Translations under genes and position numbers: made by a program
Shown here: positions 21,734-33,400 of the stretch, one piece after another
Layout of the letters: every line of letters begins with the position of its first letter
How positions within the stretch are numbered: the stretch's first letter is position 1
From: Brachycybe producta
Taxonomy: Eukaryota; Arthropoda; Diplopoda; Playtdesmida; Andrognathidae
DNA length: 64,000 nucleotides
Direction: 5' to 3'
Assembly (NCBI GenBank): GCA_036925085.1
Contig: JAUPFP010000018.1
Location: 883,001 to 947,000 of the forward strand
Notes under the pieces: generated by a model
Databases searched by the model: none
Seen by the model: the letters and a program-made list of their open reading frames with translations, nothing else
Told to the model about the DNA's origin: nothing

Positions 21734-22910
21734 TCAAGTTTGATCCGATTCGTATTTCTTGTCCAGTTCCTGTAGAGTCCATTCTGTGATGCCGCGTTCT
21801 GCTAGATCTTGCAACTTATCTCTCATCTGGATCTTGAGACGTTGAAAGAGACTTCGAGATCGTCGTTTCTCTTCCGTTCCGAGGAACTGCATCGCTAACG
21901 AAAAACGCTTCATCTGAGAAAGTGAGTCGAGAGCACTTACGACAAATACAAAATCGTCGACGGTGTCCTCGTGTTGGTCCAGAGAGCGAATGACGTCACC
22001 CAAAAGTCCAAACGTCGTTTCGGATGCGAGAAACTTCTCTAAACGGCGATCTCTGCTCAGATTCTTCAGTAGAACGTATCGAAGTTCATCGTTCGGACTC
22101 AACTTCTGCCACTTCTTGAAGAATTCGCGGCAGCCATCGACTTCGATGAACTATAATATAAAAAAAGAAAGTTCCACTCTGAATAAAGACCTCGACAGTT
22201 AGAATAAGTGGTAACATTAAACCGTGAACATTGAAAAGTGCTATGAAAAAAGACTCAACTGCACTCGGAATATCTAAAAAGGTTATAAAAACCTGTAAAT
22301 TCAACCTAAAATTATTATCCGATCTGGTCTAGGATTCAACTAAGATGAAAGTAAAAATTACGGAGAACAAAATATGACTTGAATTCTGAAAAACGTGCTT
22401 GAGACCGACAAAGAAAATAACAGAAAAATGAAAAACAAAACAGGCCCATTTTTCACAGTTGTAGAGGTTTTTACGTTTTAGTTAAATACATCAACATTTA
22501 CTTTCGGGCGCTGTTGATTTATGGTCGTACGCGGCGATTCAATCGCCTTTTCAGATCGTTCGCAGTTCGTTTTCTTCCTCTTCTTCGATGAAAATGTGTT
22601 CCAAATGGTCTTCGGACGTTCGATCTTGTCCGATTTCGTCAGAGATTTCAAATGAGCCGCGTTTACAATATCTCTATAAACAAAAACAAAACTTGTTAAT
22701 AAATTTTTACGGTTCGAACTTACACTTCCTTTTTTCTTCTTCTATTAAATATATCTGCCTGAATTCGTTGTAAGTTTCCACGTTTTGATTAATGGCTCTG
22801 AATTTCGCTTCGTTTTGTTTACGGTTCAAATCGTCCGTATTCATTGCGATTCTCAGCTCACTTTCCAGCTCGCCATACAATAAATTACATTCTTCGTCTT
22901 GTATTGCCAT
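21734..22910 (-). CDS. CCDC103: CCDC103 (dynein arm assembly factor) homologue
   Basis: CCDC103 is a ciliary and cytoplasmic factor needed to attach outer dynein arms to axonemal microtubules. Coding exons 22910-22726, 22673-22502 and 22150-21734 give 257 residues (human 242). The N-terminal helix has LYGELESELRIAMNTDDLNRK and AKFRAINQNVETYNEFR, the family's opening pattern. A lysine-rich linker (FSSKKRKKTN) follows. The third exon encodes an RPAP3-C-like domain starting at FFKKWQKLSPNDELRYVLL and containing FGLLGDVIRSL. The start ATG (MAIQDEEC) is preceded by an in-frame GTG ACG. Exon 1 uses the donor GGAA/GTGTAAG because it alone keeps frame; this inserts about ten residues (IYLIEEEKRK) relative to vertebrate forms. 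It is head-to-head with CWC25. Confidence 0.9.
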
Positions 22911-23467
22911 CGTCACACCGTTGCAAACTCGTTATCTAATCAAAATACCGTCGAAAAACTCGAAAAAGACACAGATATCAAATTGTAAACACACAAAAAA
23001 AATGTTGCCAGATGATCGTCAACAACAAAACAGCCATTCGTGTGACCTCACGTCATTCCATGTAATCCTATAGAAATGACGTCACACCCCGACTCTGACT
23101 TTCAATGGACGTCTATTGAATTCAAAATGCTATGAAGATTATGAAGCTCCTTAAAATGTCATATGAGTTAGCTCATATACATTGACGACCCAATTGGATG
23201 TACGAACATGGCGTATATTTCAATTAAAGTGTTGTTAAAAGTGCCATATTAGTTCACCCATTTTGTTCATTTTTGCTAGATTGGAAAGACACGCCTGGTG
23301 CTTCTAAAGTCGATGCAGTGACCTACTGGTTATGTCACATGTAGCATATTCTACAACCTCGGCAAAAAAAAAAATACTTGACGTCACCGGAATTACGTCA
23401 GTTCTTTTCGCAGGTTTTTTCGTGCCTATTTCCGGAATATTGAAAGTCTACTCGTTCTTCAAGAAAC
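22911..23467. promoter_or_regulatory. Shared promoter region, CCDC103 (-) / CWC25 (+)
   Basis: Only 557 bases separate the two start codons. TGACGTCA palindromes occur at 23077-23084 and 23379-23386, the latter about 80 bases before the CWC25 start, with a further TTACGTCAG just after it. No obvious TATA box serves either gene. The arrangement parallels the NUB1/DAP1 promoter. Confidence 0.6.
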
Positions 23468-25758
23468 ATGGGTGGTGGAGACTTGGTAAGCTTAAAAACA
23501 AATTTTAAAAAAGGCTAACAGAGCCTGTATTAGTTTTAAAATAGACAAATGTGTTGGATGTTTAGTGTAGTTGATTGTGAACGAGAGTTTGGAAAGGGTA
23601 AATAATGAAAGTAGGACGAGTGTGGTTCCTAATGTATTGTCCATACATTGTGACAATCCCGATCGTATACGTCTCTATCATATGGGCCACAGTCACTCTT
23701 ACCTCTCTAGTTACACAATAGGCATCAAATTTAATGTTTTGCTTTCTCTGTTGAAAACCTTTTCAGAATTTGAAGAAATCATGGCATCCGACAACGCTGA
23801 AAAACATGGAGCGGGTTTGGAAGGCGGAACAGAAACACGAAGCCGAAGTCAAGAAGATCGAAGAACTTCAGAAGGAACTTGAACAGGAGAGAGCCAGAGA
23901 AGAAATACGACATTATGCGGAAGAAAAGGGAGTTGTCAAGTAAGAATCACGCAAACTGTGTTAGGGTTGGCGGTATGAAGCATTTTAGATTGTTTCTATA
24001 ATTGTAGAAAGAAAGCTGATCGTCTCGATTGGATGTACGAAGGACCTTCGTCTCTTGTCAACAGAGAGGAGTATCTTCTGGGTCGTAACGTTGACAAAAC
24101 ATTCGAACTCATGCAACAGGAAGAATCTGGAGCAACGGGAGGAGACTTTCAGACAGATGGTTGCATCTTGATTTAATTCACTCATGAGACGTTAAAACAA
24201 TGTACATCGTTTATGTTGCCTTACAGCCGATACCATTCCGGAATCGATTCTTAGAGCACCGAAAACGGGCAATGTAACAATCGATCTTGCTAATAAAATC
24301 CGTGAGGATCCGTTGTTGGTTATCAAGAAACAAGAAGAACAGAGTAGGAAAGATCTTCTGCATAATCCAGTTCGATTGAAACAGTTACAGATGATGGTAG
24401 GACGTCTGTGAATTCGAAAAGAAATTGTTAAGAACTTTCAAAGCCGTGAGAACGCTTTTTAAAAACAGCATATGAAACAATTTTAGGATTTATTTAAAAC
24501 TACAATCATGCAAGAATGTCGAACTGACAAAATGTTTATTTTTCATTATTTCAAAGTTGACATCATCTTGTACCTTTCGTTTGCTCTTCAAATAAACCAT
24601 AAAATTTCTTCAGAAGTAGTTTAAAAAAAGGAGTCATTCTCATCGTTTTTTTGTACCATAACTTGAAAGTGTAGACAAATCACATTAAAGTTCGTCATTT
24701 CTGAACTAGCATTAAAAGCTAATTTTAAAAGACATTAAAATGAAAATAACCTTAAGTGGCCGAGCTACCCTTCTAGTTTCTGAAGTGCTTTCAAGTTTTT
24801 CTTAATTTTCCTTTTGAAAGGCAAAATTAACGAAAGTTCGAGGGGCATTTACACTTTTTTTTATCGTTATAGTTGCAACAAATGAGTGGAAAGAAAAAGA
24901 AGAGCAAGAAAGACAAGAAAAAGGATAAAAAGAAAAGGAGAAGCAGTTCATCGGAAGACGAAGAGAAACAGAGGAAACATAAAAGTCGTTCGAATCGAAA
25001 CGAGCGCAATCACGAGTCTGTAAAGCGTCACAGTAGAGATCGTGATAGACGAAGACGTCACAGTTCATCTCCTTCGGACACAGTAAAACCGTTTCTGTTT
25101 ACCTCAATCAAATGACTGAACTCAAAAGTATCGATTGTTAAATCTAGAAATTACGGCGAAGACATCGTTCGCCGTCTCCTTCGCCACCTCCGAGGCAAAG
25201 AAACGAAGAGAGGCGCACACGACACAAAGACAACAGGCCACCACCAAGAAGATACTCGAAATCTCCGCCGAGAAAGGACAACCGAGAAACGAATAATTAC
25301 AGAAGAACGTCACCTAAAAGACAACGTTTGGACGAAAACAAACAAAAGTCGGTTATAAGAGACCATCAAGATTATACATTTTTGTAAACACTCAACATTC
25401 ATTTTTATTCCAATAGAAAACTGGATGCTGCAGAGAAAGAAAAACGATTACAGGAGATGATTTCGAATGCTCAATGGCGAGACGAACAGAGGAATTCCAA
25501 TATGAAACGCCATCTTAACGAATTAAAGGAGGAAGAAGACCTGAAAGAGAAAACGGCTGGCGCAGACATTATGACGTAAGTGGTAGAAGTCAACAAAAGA
25601 TTTTAACATTTCCTTGAGTCGTTTGTCTGCATTTTCTTTTCAGGCCACTGTTGCACCAAGCGGCTCGTATTGGATCTGTTGAAAGTCGCATCAAAAGCAA
25701 CATTTATAATATACAACGGACAAAAGCTGATTTGGAAAAGAGCTTTACAAGACGTTGA
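23468..25758 (+). CDS. CWC25: Spliceosome-associated protein CWC25 homologue
   Basis: CWC25 joins the spliceosome to promote the first transesterification step. Coding exons 23468-23485, 23767-23939, 24008-24159, 24227-24396, 24873-25082, 25148-25347, 25417-25575 and 25644-25758 join in frame to 398 residues (human 425). The N terminus MGGGDLNLKKSWHPTTLKNM and the block EKVWKAEQKHEAE (here ERVWKAEQKHEAE) are diagnostic. They are followed by RLDWMYEGPSSLVNREEYLL, the IREDPLLVIKKQEEQ block, a lysine-rich and then RS-type basic region (exons 5-6), and the conserved C-terminal coiled block around LQEMISNAQWRDEQR ending with SRIKSNIYNIQRT. Intron 4 contains an element A copy. Exon 6 ends at the donor AA/GTCGGT, chosen over TCG/GTTATA because only it preserves the C-terminal frame. 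Confidence 0.94.
24690..24865. mobile_element. Element A copy 10 (right half)
   Basis: In CWC25 intron 4, GCTACCCTTCTAGTTTCTGA, TTCAAGTTTTTCTTAATTTT and GTTCGAGGGGCATTTACACT give the right arm, ending only a few bases before exon 5. Confidence 0.75.
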
Positions 25759-25759
25759 A

Positions 25760-25816
25760 AATAAACTTAGCTTATTTTTGTTCTAACCAGATAATCAGTG
25801 TATTGTTGTCAATAAA
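25760..25816 (+). terminator. CWC25: CWC25 polyadenylation signals
   Basis: AATAAA occurs directly after the stop codon (25760-25765) and at 25811-25816. The second is the more plausible signal, giving a short 3' untranslated region. Confidence 0.5.
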
Positions 25817-28800
25817 ATCATGACTTTGTTAAAAATGTCAATTTAATACAATATGAAAAGTGTTTTATTAAAAAAAATGTATTTCAAGACAAAAGAAAAC
25901 CTTATTCAGCTAACAAATAAATTTTTACAAATTTCAATTGCCAAAATGTTTCAAAGGGTTAGAACTTTTAACACTGTTAATCAGTGACGCACGACCGGAC
26001 AATACAATAGATACTAGCCGCGTTACTCGGTTTAAATTTACTCCCATTATCTGATACGCTGCTTTAATATAAAGTTAAACTTAAAACAGTATGCAAAAGA
26101 TTTTTTAGTTACTTAATGTAGTTTTTAGAATTTAGCCATGTTCTCACAAACACAGATTTTAATGCACGCACAAAGTGACCATTATAAACTTCAGAAATTT
26201 CACATCAAACTCATGATAACAAGAATTAAGAAAAGATTAACAAAAAGATGTTTATCAACAAAGTAAGTCATTGTCAGAATAAGTACTTCAAATTTCGTGA
26301 CATTTTATAAAAACTGCTATTAATAGACTTGGTCTACGTGTACCGCAAAACGATATAATCGGTAAAAAGGTGTCAACACCAGTCCATAACAGTTTTTGTG
26401 AGAAGTCACTTTTATTTTGAAGTTTTTTATCCTATCAATGACTTCTTTTTATGTTAAACATTTTGATAATCTTTTCGTAACTCTTGTCATGATTTCAATG
26501 AGAAATCTCTGACGGTAATTATAGTCTTTTAAGATGAATTTACAACCATATTCTAAAACGTTACTCAAGCCAAACTTAAACGCAAAGGTTAAAATTTTTC
26601 CACAGACTCTCGCTAACAACAAGAAAGTTTGTCAAGATCATGTTTTAAACATTGCATTTATTTTGCGATATGCAATACGTATCACAAAATAAATGCAATG
26701 TTTTACGGGCGTAGGCTTTGTGTATAGAGCACCCGAGAATAGAAGAAACGCAAAACTATAGCTAAACGTTTCCAAAAATAGATTGAATTTATCCAAAAGT
26801 ACCTCTATACTTTTTCTTTTTTACAGGAGTACAATAGAGACCATTGAATATTTTTCGTGTCAATCTATTCTAAGTGCATAAAAAAGGTGTCAATTTAACC
26901 GATCACCAAAAAATATATATATTTACCCAATAAAACTTATTACATAAATATTGCTTTACAACATTTTAAAAGTGATTCTTCTATTAAGATAAAATTTTAC
27001 AACTCTAATGGTAGTGAAATTAAAACGAAAATATTTACGGGGCTCTCGTCAAAAAAAATATTTAAAACGACAAATAATTATACAAAAAAAAATATGAAAA
27101 AAAATGGGCTGGCCATGTAAATAAATGCATCAATCTATAAAAACAATTCTTCTAGAAAAGAAAAAAGATATGATTTTAACGTATAATTTATGAGCTGCAA
27201 TTTTTCTTCTTCTTCAATGAATCACTTATTTGAGATGGGAAAATAGTGGTTGTATTTCTCTCATATAAAAGTAAAGCATTATTCATTTATATTAAAATTC
27301 ATTAGTAATATGACAAACATGTCATTCTTATATCGAAGATTTTAAAACTTATTTCGTCAAAAAAGATTTATGTACAACAAAAAAAAAAGTTCAGCTGGAA
27401 AATGGTAACATTTAAAAAAAAAAAAAAAATGAGATTCGAGATTAATCTGGAGCAATGGATTTCACACCCACCACCGTGTGTTAATGACAATCGTAATGAA
27501 CTACATTTTACAAATGAGGCAGGCACCATTAAACTCTAATAATGCAGACGTGCATGGCTCGATATTACTATTGGGTTGTTTCATAAGTTCGTCATGCAGG
27601 TTTTTTTTTTCTTCACCAGAAATTTGTCCCAACAATAATTGAATGTTGGCTGTGTGTTATATACCATTTTATAACTTTCGTTTTCTTCTAACAGAAACAC
27701 TAATATTTTTCGATTTGAGCTAATGGTACGAAATTTTTTAGATCAAGACTATGAAGTGTCAAGTCGACAAAAACGAACATTTCCTACTCTTTCACCAAAA
27801 GTTCAATCAATGTTCTAACGCTACAGAGGCCGCCCAAAACATCTACAGAGACAACTCTAGTGCTGAAAAGAACAACCAAAAAAGGGGCAATTTTGGCGCG
27901 AGTGACACTTCATGTTCCGAGGGGCCATCCGACATTGATAATTGTTTGAATGCTTTAATCCATGTGGATCCCCGTCGAACAACTCGCGAATCGACCATTT
28001 TAAAGCGTTAAAAAGCCTCACGAAATTATGAAACAACCAAATACCATCACACCAGATTCTTCGAGTCAACTACGGCAGAACAGAATAAGAGACTGACTGC
28101 ACAGAGACGAGACTATGCCATGTGTAAATGAAAGAAGTGACCGATGATTCATGAGCAAAACTGTACAATTTTCTTAATAAAATGGTGGTACTTTGTATGT
28201 AAATTCAATTCTTTTAAACCCTACACATGTATTGACTAAATTGAACTGTCTGACTGGCTGATATAACGGAACGAATTGAAACATGGCACTAACAAAGGCT
28301 CTTTTATCATGCCCAAACAATAAACAGCTTCTGAAATGTATAATTTGTCTGTCTATAAGAATTTACAAAATCACCTAACTTTTTGTATGAGAAACGAAAA
28401 ATTCAATCCGCTAGCTGTGCGTTACTTTTACCGTTAACTCGCACACAAACCATCATAAAGATGGTTCATTAAGAGGAACAATATTTCAACATTAATGCTC
28501 CTTGAATTGCATGGCTTAGGGCTCAATTATCTCCTATTATTTTAACATAATATAAAATATAAATAGACAATAAAATCTTTTTATGAAGCTCTGATAGATT
28601 GGCAAAACCAGTTTATGATGATAAATACTTTTTATAGTCATGTAACTACTGTATTTTAAAATTACACGCTTAAGAGCCGCGCTTTTATGATTCTGTTCTA
28701 ATCAAATTTATGTTTCAAATAGTTGAAAATTAAAATACAGTTGTTAAAGATAAATGCAAGTAATCTCTGACAGTGACGGACATCATTGGGAATCGGAAAT

Positions 28801-30452
28801 ATGTGCAAAGCTCTGTCGTATTCAAATGATTCTCAATAGAAAGAAAATGTCAAATTCTGATGAGAAATAACCATTTAAGTTAACGACGAATTCATGTTAC
28901 GAGACTTATTCAGTCTTTGAGTGCGTAGTCAGACCAAGGCCCTATTCCTAAAAGATATGGATTTGTAAATTACAAGTGTTTTATGGAAGGAGGGAGGGGG
29001 GGGGGGTGGCTTGTAAAAATACAAAATGATTGTATTAATGAATGCTTTTCATACAATTATGATTTACAACTCCAAACTTACTAGTTTAAAGTATTTTTCT
29101 TTAAAGTTACATGTGTACTGTTCCCGGATACTACTAGATACAACAGATTTGTAATTTACTTATTGTGTATATTTTTTATAGTATTTTTATCTTTTTTAAG
29201 ATACATATGTGGACTAGTGCTAGTGAAGCCGAAGACATTAGACGTCTTTTTTTACTTCTATCTCGTGCAGAATAAACAGTTTTGACTTTTGCGCCATATT
29301 TTGAATCCTTAATCAACTATTTTGTGTCCCTAATCACCTCACTTGTCAAATATTATGATGTCACTTGTAAAAATCTTCTAATAATTTTTTAGTAAGCTTC
29401 CTTTCTTTCGGGAATACAATACTACAAGGCTATAATTTACAATGAATAATACTTGAAACTAATAACTTACACATCCATACCTTTCAGAGATAGGGCACTG
29501 GGTGTATCTGAGGCTACTTGTCTACCAAACAGTCGTTTTCTAATCAAGCCAAGACTCAATTAAAAAAATTAGTACCTGGACTTTGTCAGGAAAGCCTCGG
29601 ATAGCGAATTTTAACATCCGATTAGATATATAAGAAATTACATCTCTAGAACTAAACGATATCATGGCCTTGCTTTCCAACGTATTTACACAATCTGATT
29701 CTCAACATGCATATAGTTCTCTGTCACTACCAGTTCAATCTCAACTTTGTATAAATGACGACCATTTATGATTTGAAGTTATCTTCTCAGAAACATGGCT
29801 ATCGAGTATATTTCTAAGCTTACAGATTTGGATTGCACTTCAAAATGAAACCTCCCAGTCTTACAGCTTCATAAAATGCTTTTATTGTCTATTTCCTTCC
29901 TTTATAAGGGTTGTCAGTCAGTTGTATCAATACTTTCTTAAAAGTATGTCAATGAAGACTACGAAAGATATACGGAGATTTGGCAAAACCTAACCTAACC
30001 ATAAGAACCACTTTCCTAAACTACAAAAACGTCATGTTCCTGTGGCATGATCTCGCCTGCGAATCAGCCAGAGATAATGAATTCTTTCACAAGTAACCCA
30101 AATTACGTTTCGATACTTATGGTGCGTTTCCTTACACTTCTCGACACATGTCGAGAAACACAAATGTTAACAATAATAGCCTGTATTCTTTCGGTGGAAA
30201 ATATTTCACTTAGAACAGAAAAAAAAAAGAGAATTATGCACAGGATTATTTAAGTATGTACTCTCTTAAAAGTAGATCTCATTCCATAAAAAAAAGATTA
30301 TCACCTCACAACCGAGTTTTTTAAAAAAAAATTCAGTATCTCAGAAGAAAAAATTTATAAAACGCTGTTGTGGTTCGAGTACCAAAAAAAAAATAAAATA
30401 AAAATAAAATCCAAATCAAACCTACACAGTGAGAAGAATTGTTCGTAGCAAA
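25817..30452. other. Gene-free interval between CWC25 and the MAGUK gene
   Basis: This is AT-rich sequence without recognisable exons except an internally deleted mariner at 27571-28041. The part nearest 30452 probably includes the 3' untranslated region of the minus-strand MAGUK gene. A G-run lies near 28997. Confidence 0.65.
27571..28041 (+). mobile_element. Internally deleted mariner-type element
   Basis: The ends TTGGGTTGTTTCATAAGTTC and the complement of TTTGGTTGTTTCATAATTTC are inverted and flanked by TA. Inside, an 86-codon frame (27751-28011) keeps the N-terminal mariner transposase pattern: FHQKFNQCSNATEAAQNI, then SEGPSDIDNCLNALIHVDPR. The last part corresponds to the family's GRPS-x-VDND-x-L-x-ALIEADPR region. 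The catalytic domain is absent, so the copy is dead. Confidence 0.8.
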
Positions 30453-33400
30453 TCAATAAACCCAAGAAACGGGCACCCATTGATTCTCAATGCTGAGTGC
30501 ATTGACGGCTTGCAACAGTTTCTCGAATGTTCTGTCAGAATCGTCGTTCACAACAGTGATGTCGATAAACTTTTCGTAGGCACGGTGAAGTTTTGCATTC
30601 TCCTCCATTGTCTTCTTGAGATCTTCCTCCTAAACGAAAGTTTTAGTTAACCACATGCATATACTTTTGAACGAAATCACATGCAACAAACGACCATCAT
30701 TAAATGTAAACATTGTATACACTGTATATACCAAAAACATCGATTAAAAATTCTCCTTACCTCGCATAAAGATGCCAACGATTCGAGAGTCCGTGCTCTG
30801 CGAGACTGACGGCTAGAGGATCGTTCAAACTGCAACAACGACAAGCAATAGGAGAGGAAGAAAAAACAAAACAAACATTGGCCATGCAGGATTAAAGGAA
30901 CAATTTAAAGCTGTTTCACACAAACATGATTCGGAAACAATTTTTGAATGCTGAAAATCTGAAGCAACACAACTCAATTATGAACACTACAGCATTATCC
31001 TAAACAAATATATAGAGGAAGCTCAACTTCAAGTTAAATAAAAACGATGTGGGTGAACGAGCTTTAATTGTATAGCCTCTCTCTCTCTTTAAGATTATCT
31101 TTATTTCTCCCTCCATCCTCTATCCAAGATAAATTTATATAGGTAAAGCAACTCCATCTTAGGATAAAAAAAACGCAAAAAGTGACTCCTTTTTGAAGCT
31201 AGAAGAAATACATCTTGCTTAATGTCTTCCATTTTTGTGTATGCCCTTTGAACTCTATTGTAATTGGAACACTACGTAGAGTCTGCGCCATCTATTAACC
31301 ACACTCAGCTTTGGCACGAAATGCTCCACAGGAAAAGCTCACCGATTTCCGATCATTAACGCACTCAACAATTAGGTCTGCTCCCCAATAAAACGGCAGC
31401 GGTGGAAGGACAATCAATTTATTACCAACTTTATCACTAATTCATCTTTAAAAGGAAATTGTTGTCTTGACATTGCTTTGTAAACTCGAAAATTATAATT
31501 TAACTTTTTCCATATGCTCTTGTGTGAACCACTTCTCTCTTGGCCGATGCAAGCAGCCAAAATCGGTAGTGAAAATCGGCATGATCGGCTCGGTTAAATA
31601 AATCGGCATGCCAATTTTTTTGTGTGATCGGTTCAGTACTGGCTCGGTAAAAAAAGTGTCATCGGTACAGCCTTACCATACAGTGAGACACTAACTGAAT
31701 ATATATTGAATTCAATGCATGTTTCTAATCCTTAATAAGCTATCTGAAAGACCATAGTTTCACCTGAAATATTGAGCATTTTTTTCCTGGTTTCTTTATT
31801 GCAAGGCACCCACAAAATTTTTGCTTATTGGATTTTATTGGCAACAGAAAACAACTTTTAGCAATCCACTTTCGTTCGTCTATAGAACTTAGTATGCAGG
31901 CCATTGTCAAACGTTTTTATAAAAACAGAAAGAATCATAACTAGGTTTTGCAAAAATATCAGTAGATGAATAGTATATTTGAGAGCTTATTGCACTTCAC
32001 ATTACGTTTAAAAAAAAAGTGCGTGCCAAAACAGAATGTAAACAAAAACGGCTACACTAGATATTGCAGCATATCGGCATCACTCCGACATGCTGATAGC
32101 CTCTTAACATAACTCTGTAGAACATGTTTTAATGTTTAAATGCATCAAACTTATTAGGTGCAGGCTAGCTCAGCAACATGACATAACCAACCAATGCATC
32201 AAACTCACGAATGCCAAACAAAAAAAAGCATCAATCGAAATATAGCTTTTCTTCTGTGCATGACATTTAGATTTACATCTAGGTGGATTTTAAAACTTGA
32301 AATAAACACAAGCGCTTGTGTTACCAATCAAAAATGCTCATTCGAACGTTATTTTTAAAATACATGCTATCACATTCCTCAGTAAAAGCTAAAAAACATT
32401 CCCTTAGTAAATAAAACAACCGTTAATGATAGGTTCAAGACAAATAAAATAAAAACAGACACTACTTACGAAAAGACAAATAAGAGAAAACTCACGACCA
32501 CTTACACTGACATTCAGAGTCCGACTTCCGTGATTATTCTTTTGATCGTACATTAATTTCAGTCGTTCCATTCCGGGAGATGCGACAAATATGACAAACG
32601 GCATGAATTCGGGTGTGTTTAAAATCTTCAAAGCCTTAAAAATAAAGAAAAAAAAACAACGGAAATCAAAGAAAAGACGAAACAGCAAGAAGAAGAAAAA
32701 GACTCGAAAGAGCCTAGTACCTGTGGATTACAATCGAGAATACACATCTTTCCAGACCTAATGACCGACCTAATGCTGTCCAATTTAGTGCCATATAAGT
32801 GATCGTTATATTCTCCATATTCAAGGTATTTGTTATTGCCGATATCGTTTTCCATGATGGGACGAGACGTAAAAAGGTATGCCTTTCCATCCTCTTCACC
32901 CTCTCTGGGCGGACGAGACGTGTCTACATAATATATGAGCAGATATTTACGAGTTACCGTCTTTTCAAATATGCGAATACAACAAACCATCAAATACACG
33001 TACATGGAATGGTCGTGCCGAATCGTTTTGGATCATGTGATAACAGGCGACTCTTTAACGTTCGACGTCCTACTCCTTCGGCTCCGATCAAGACCAGCGT
33101 CTTCCGTTGAAAAGGAGGCATTCGAGCAACTTCTTCGTACAGAACCAGCTCGGCTTTGTCAAATTCTGATCGATCAACACGACAAAACAAGATATTTAAT
33201 TGTTTCTAACCTCCATTAAATTGTATAGACGTTTGGATACAGACCAGCATTCTGTTTCATTTGATACATCTGCTTTTTCTTTTTCTTTGCAACACGAGTT
33301 CCACACATTGCTTTTAGTAAAATAAAAAAAAATCATTAGTTTCGTATAATCAGCATGCCTCACATTAAATTTAAAAAAATCCATACTTGTTTTAATTGAG

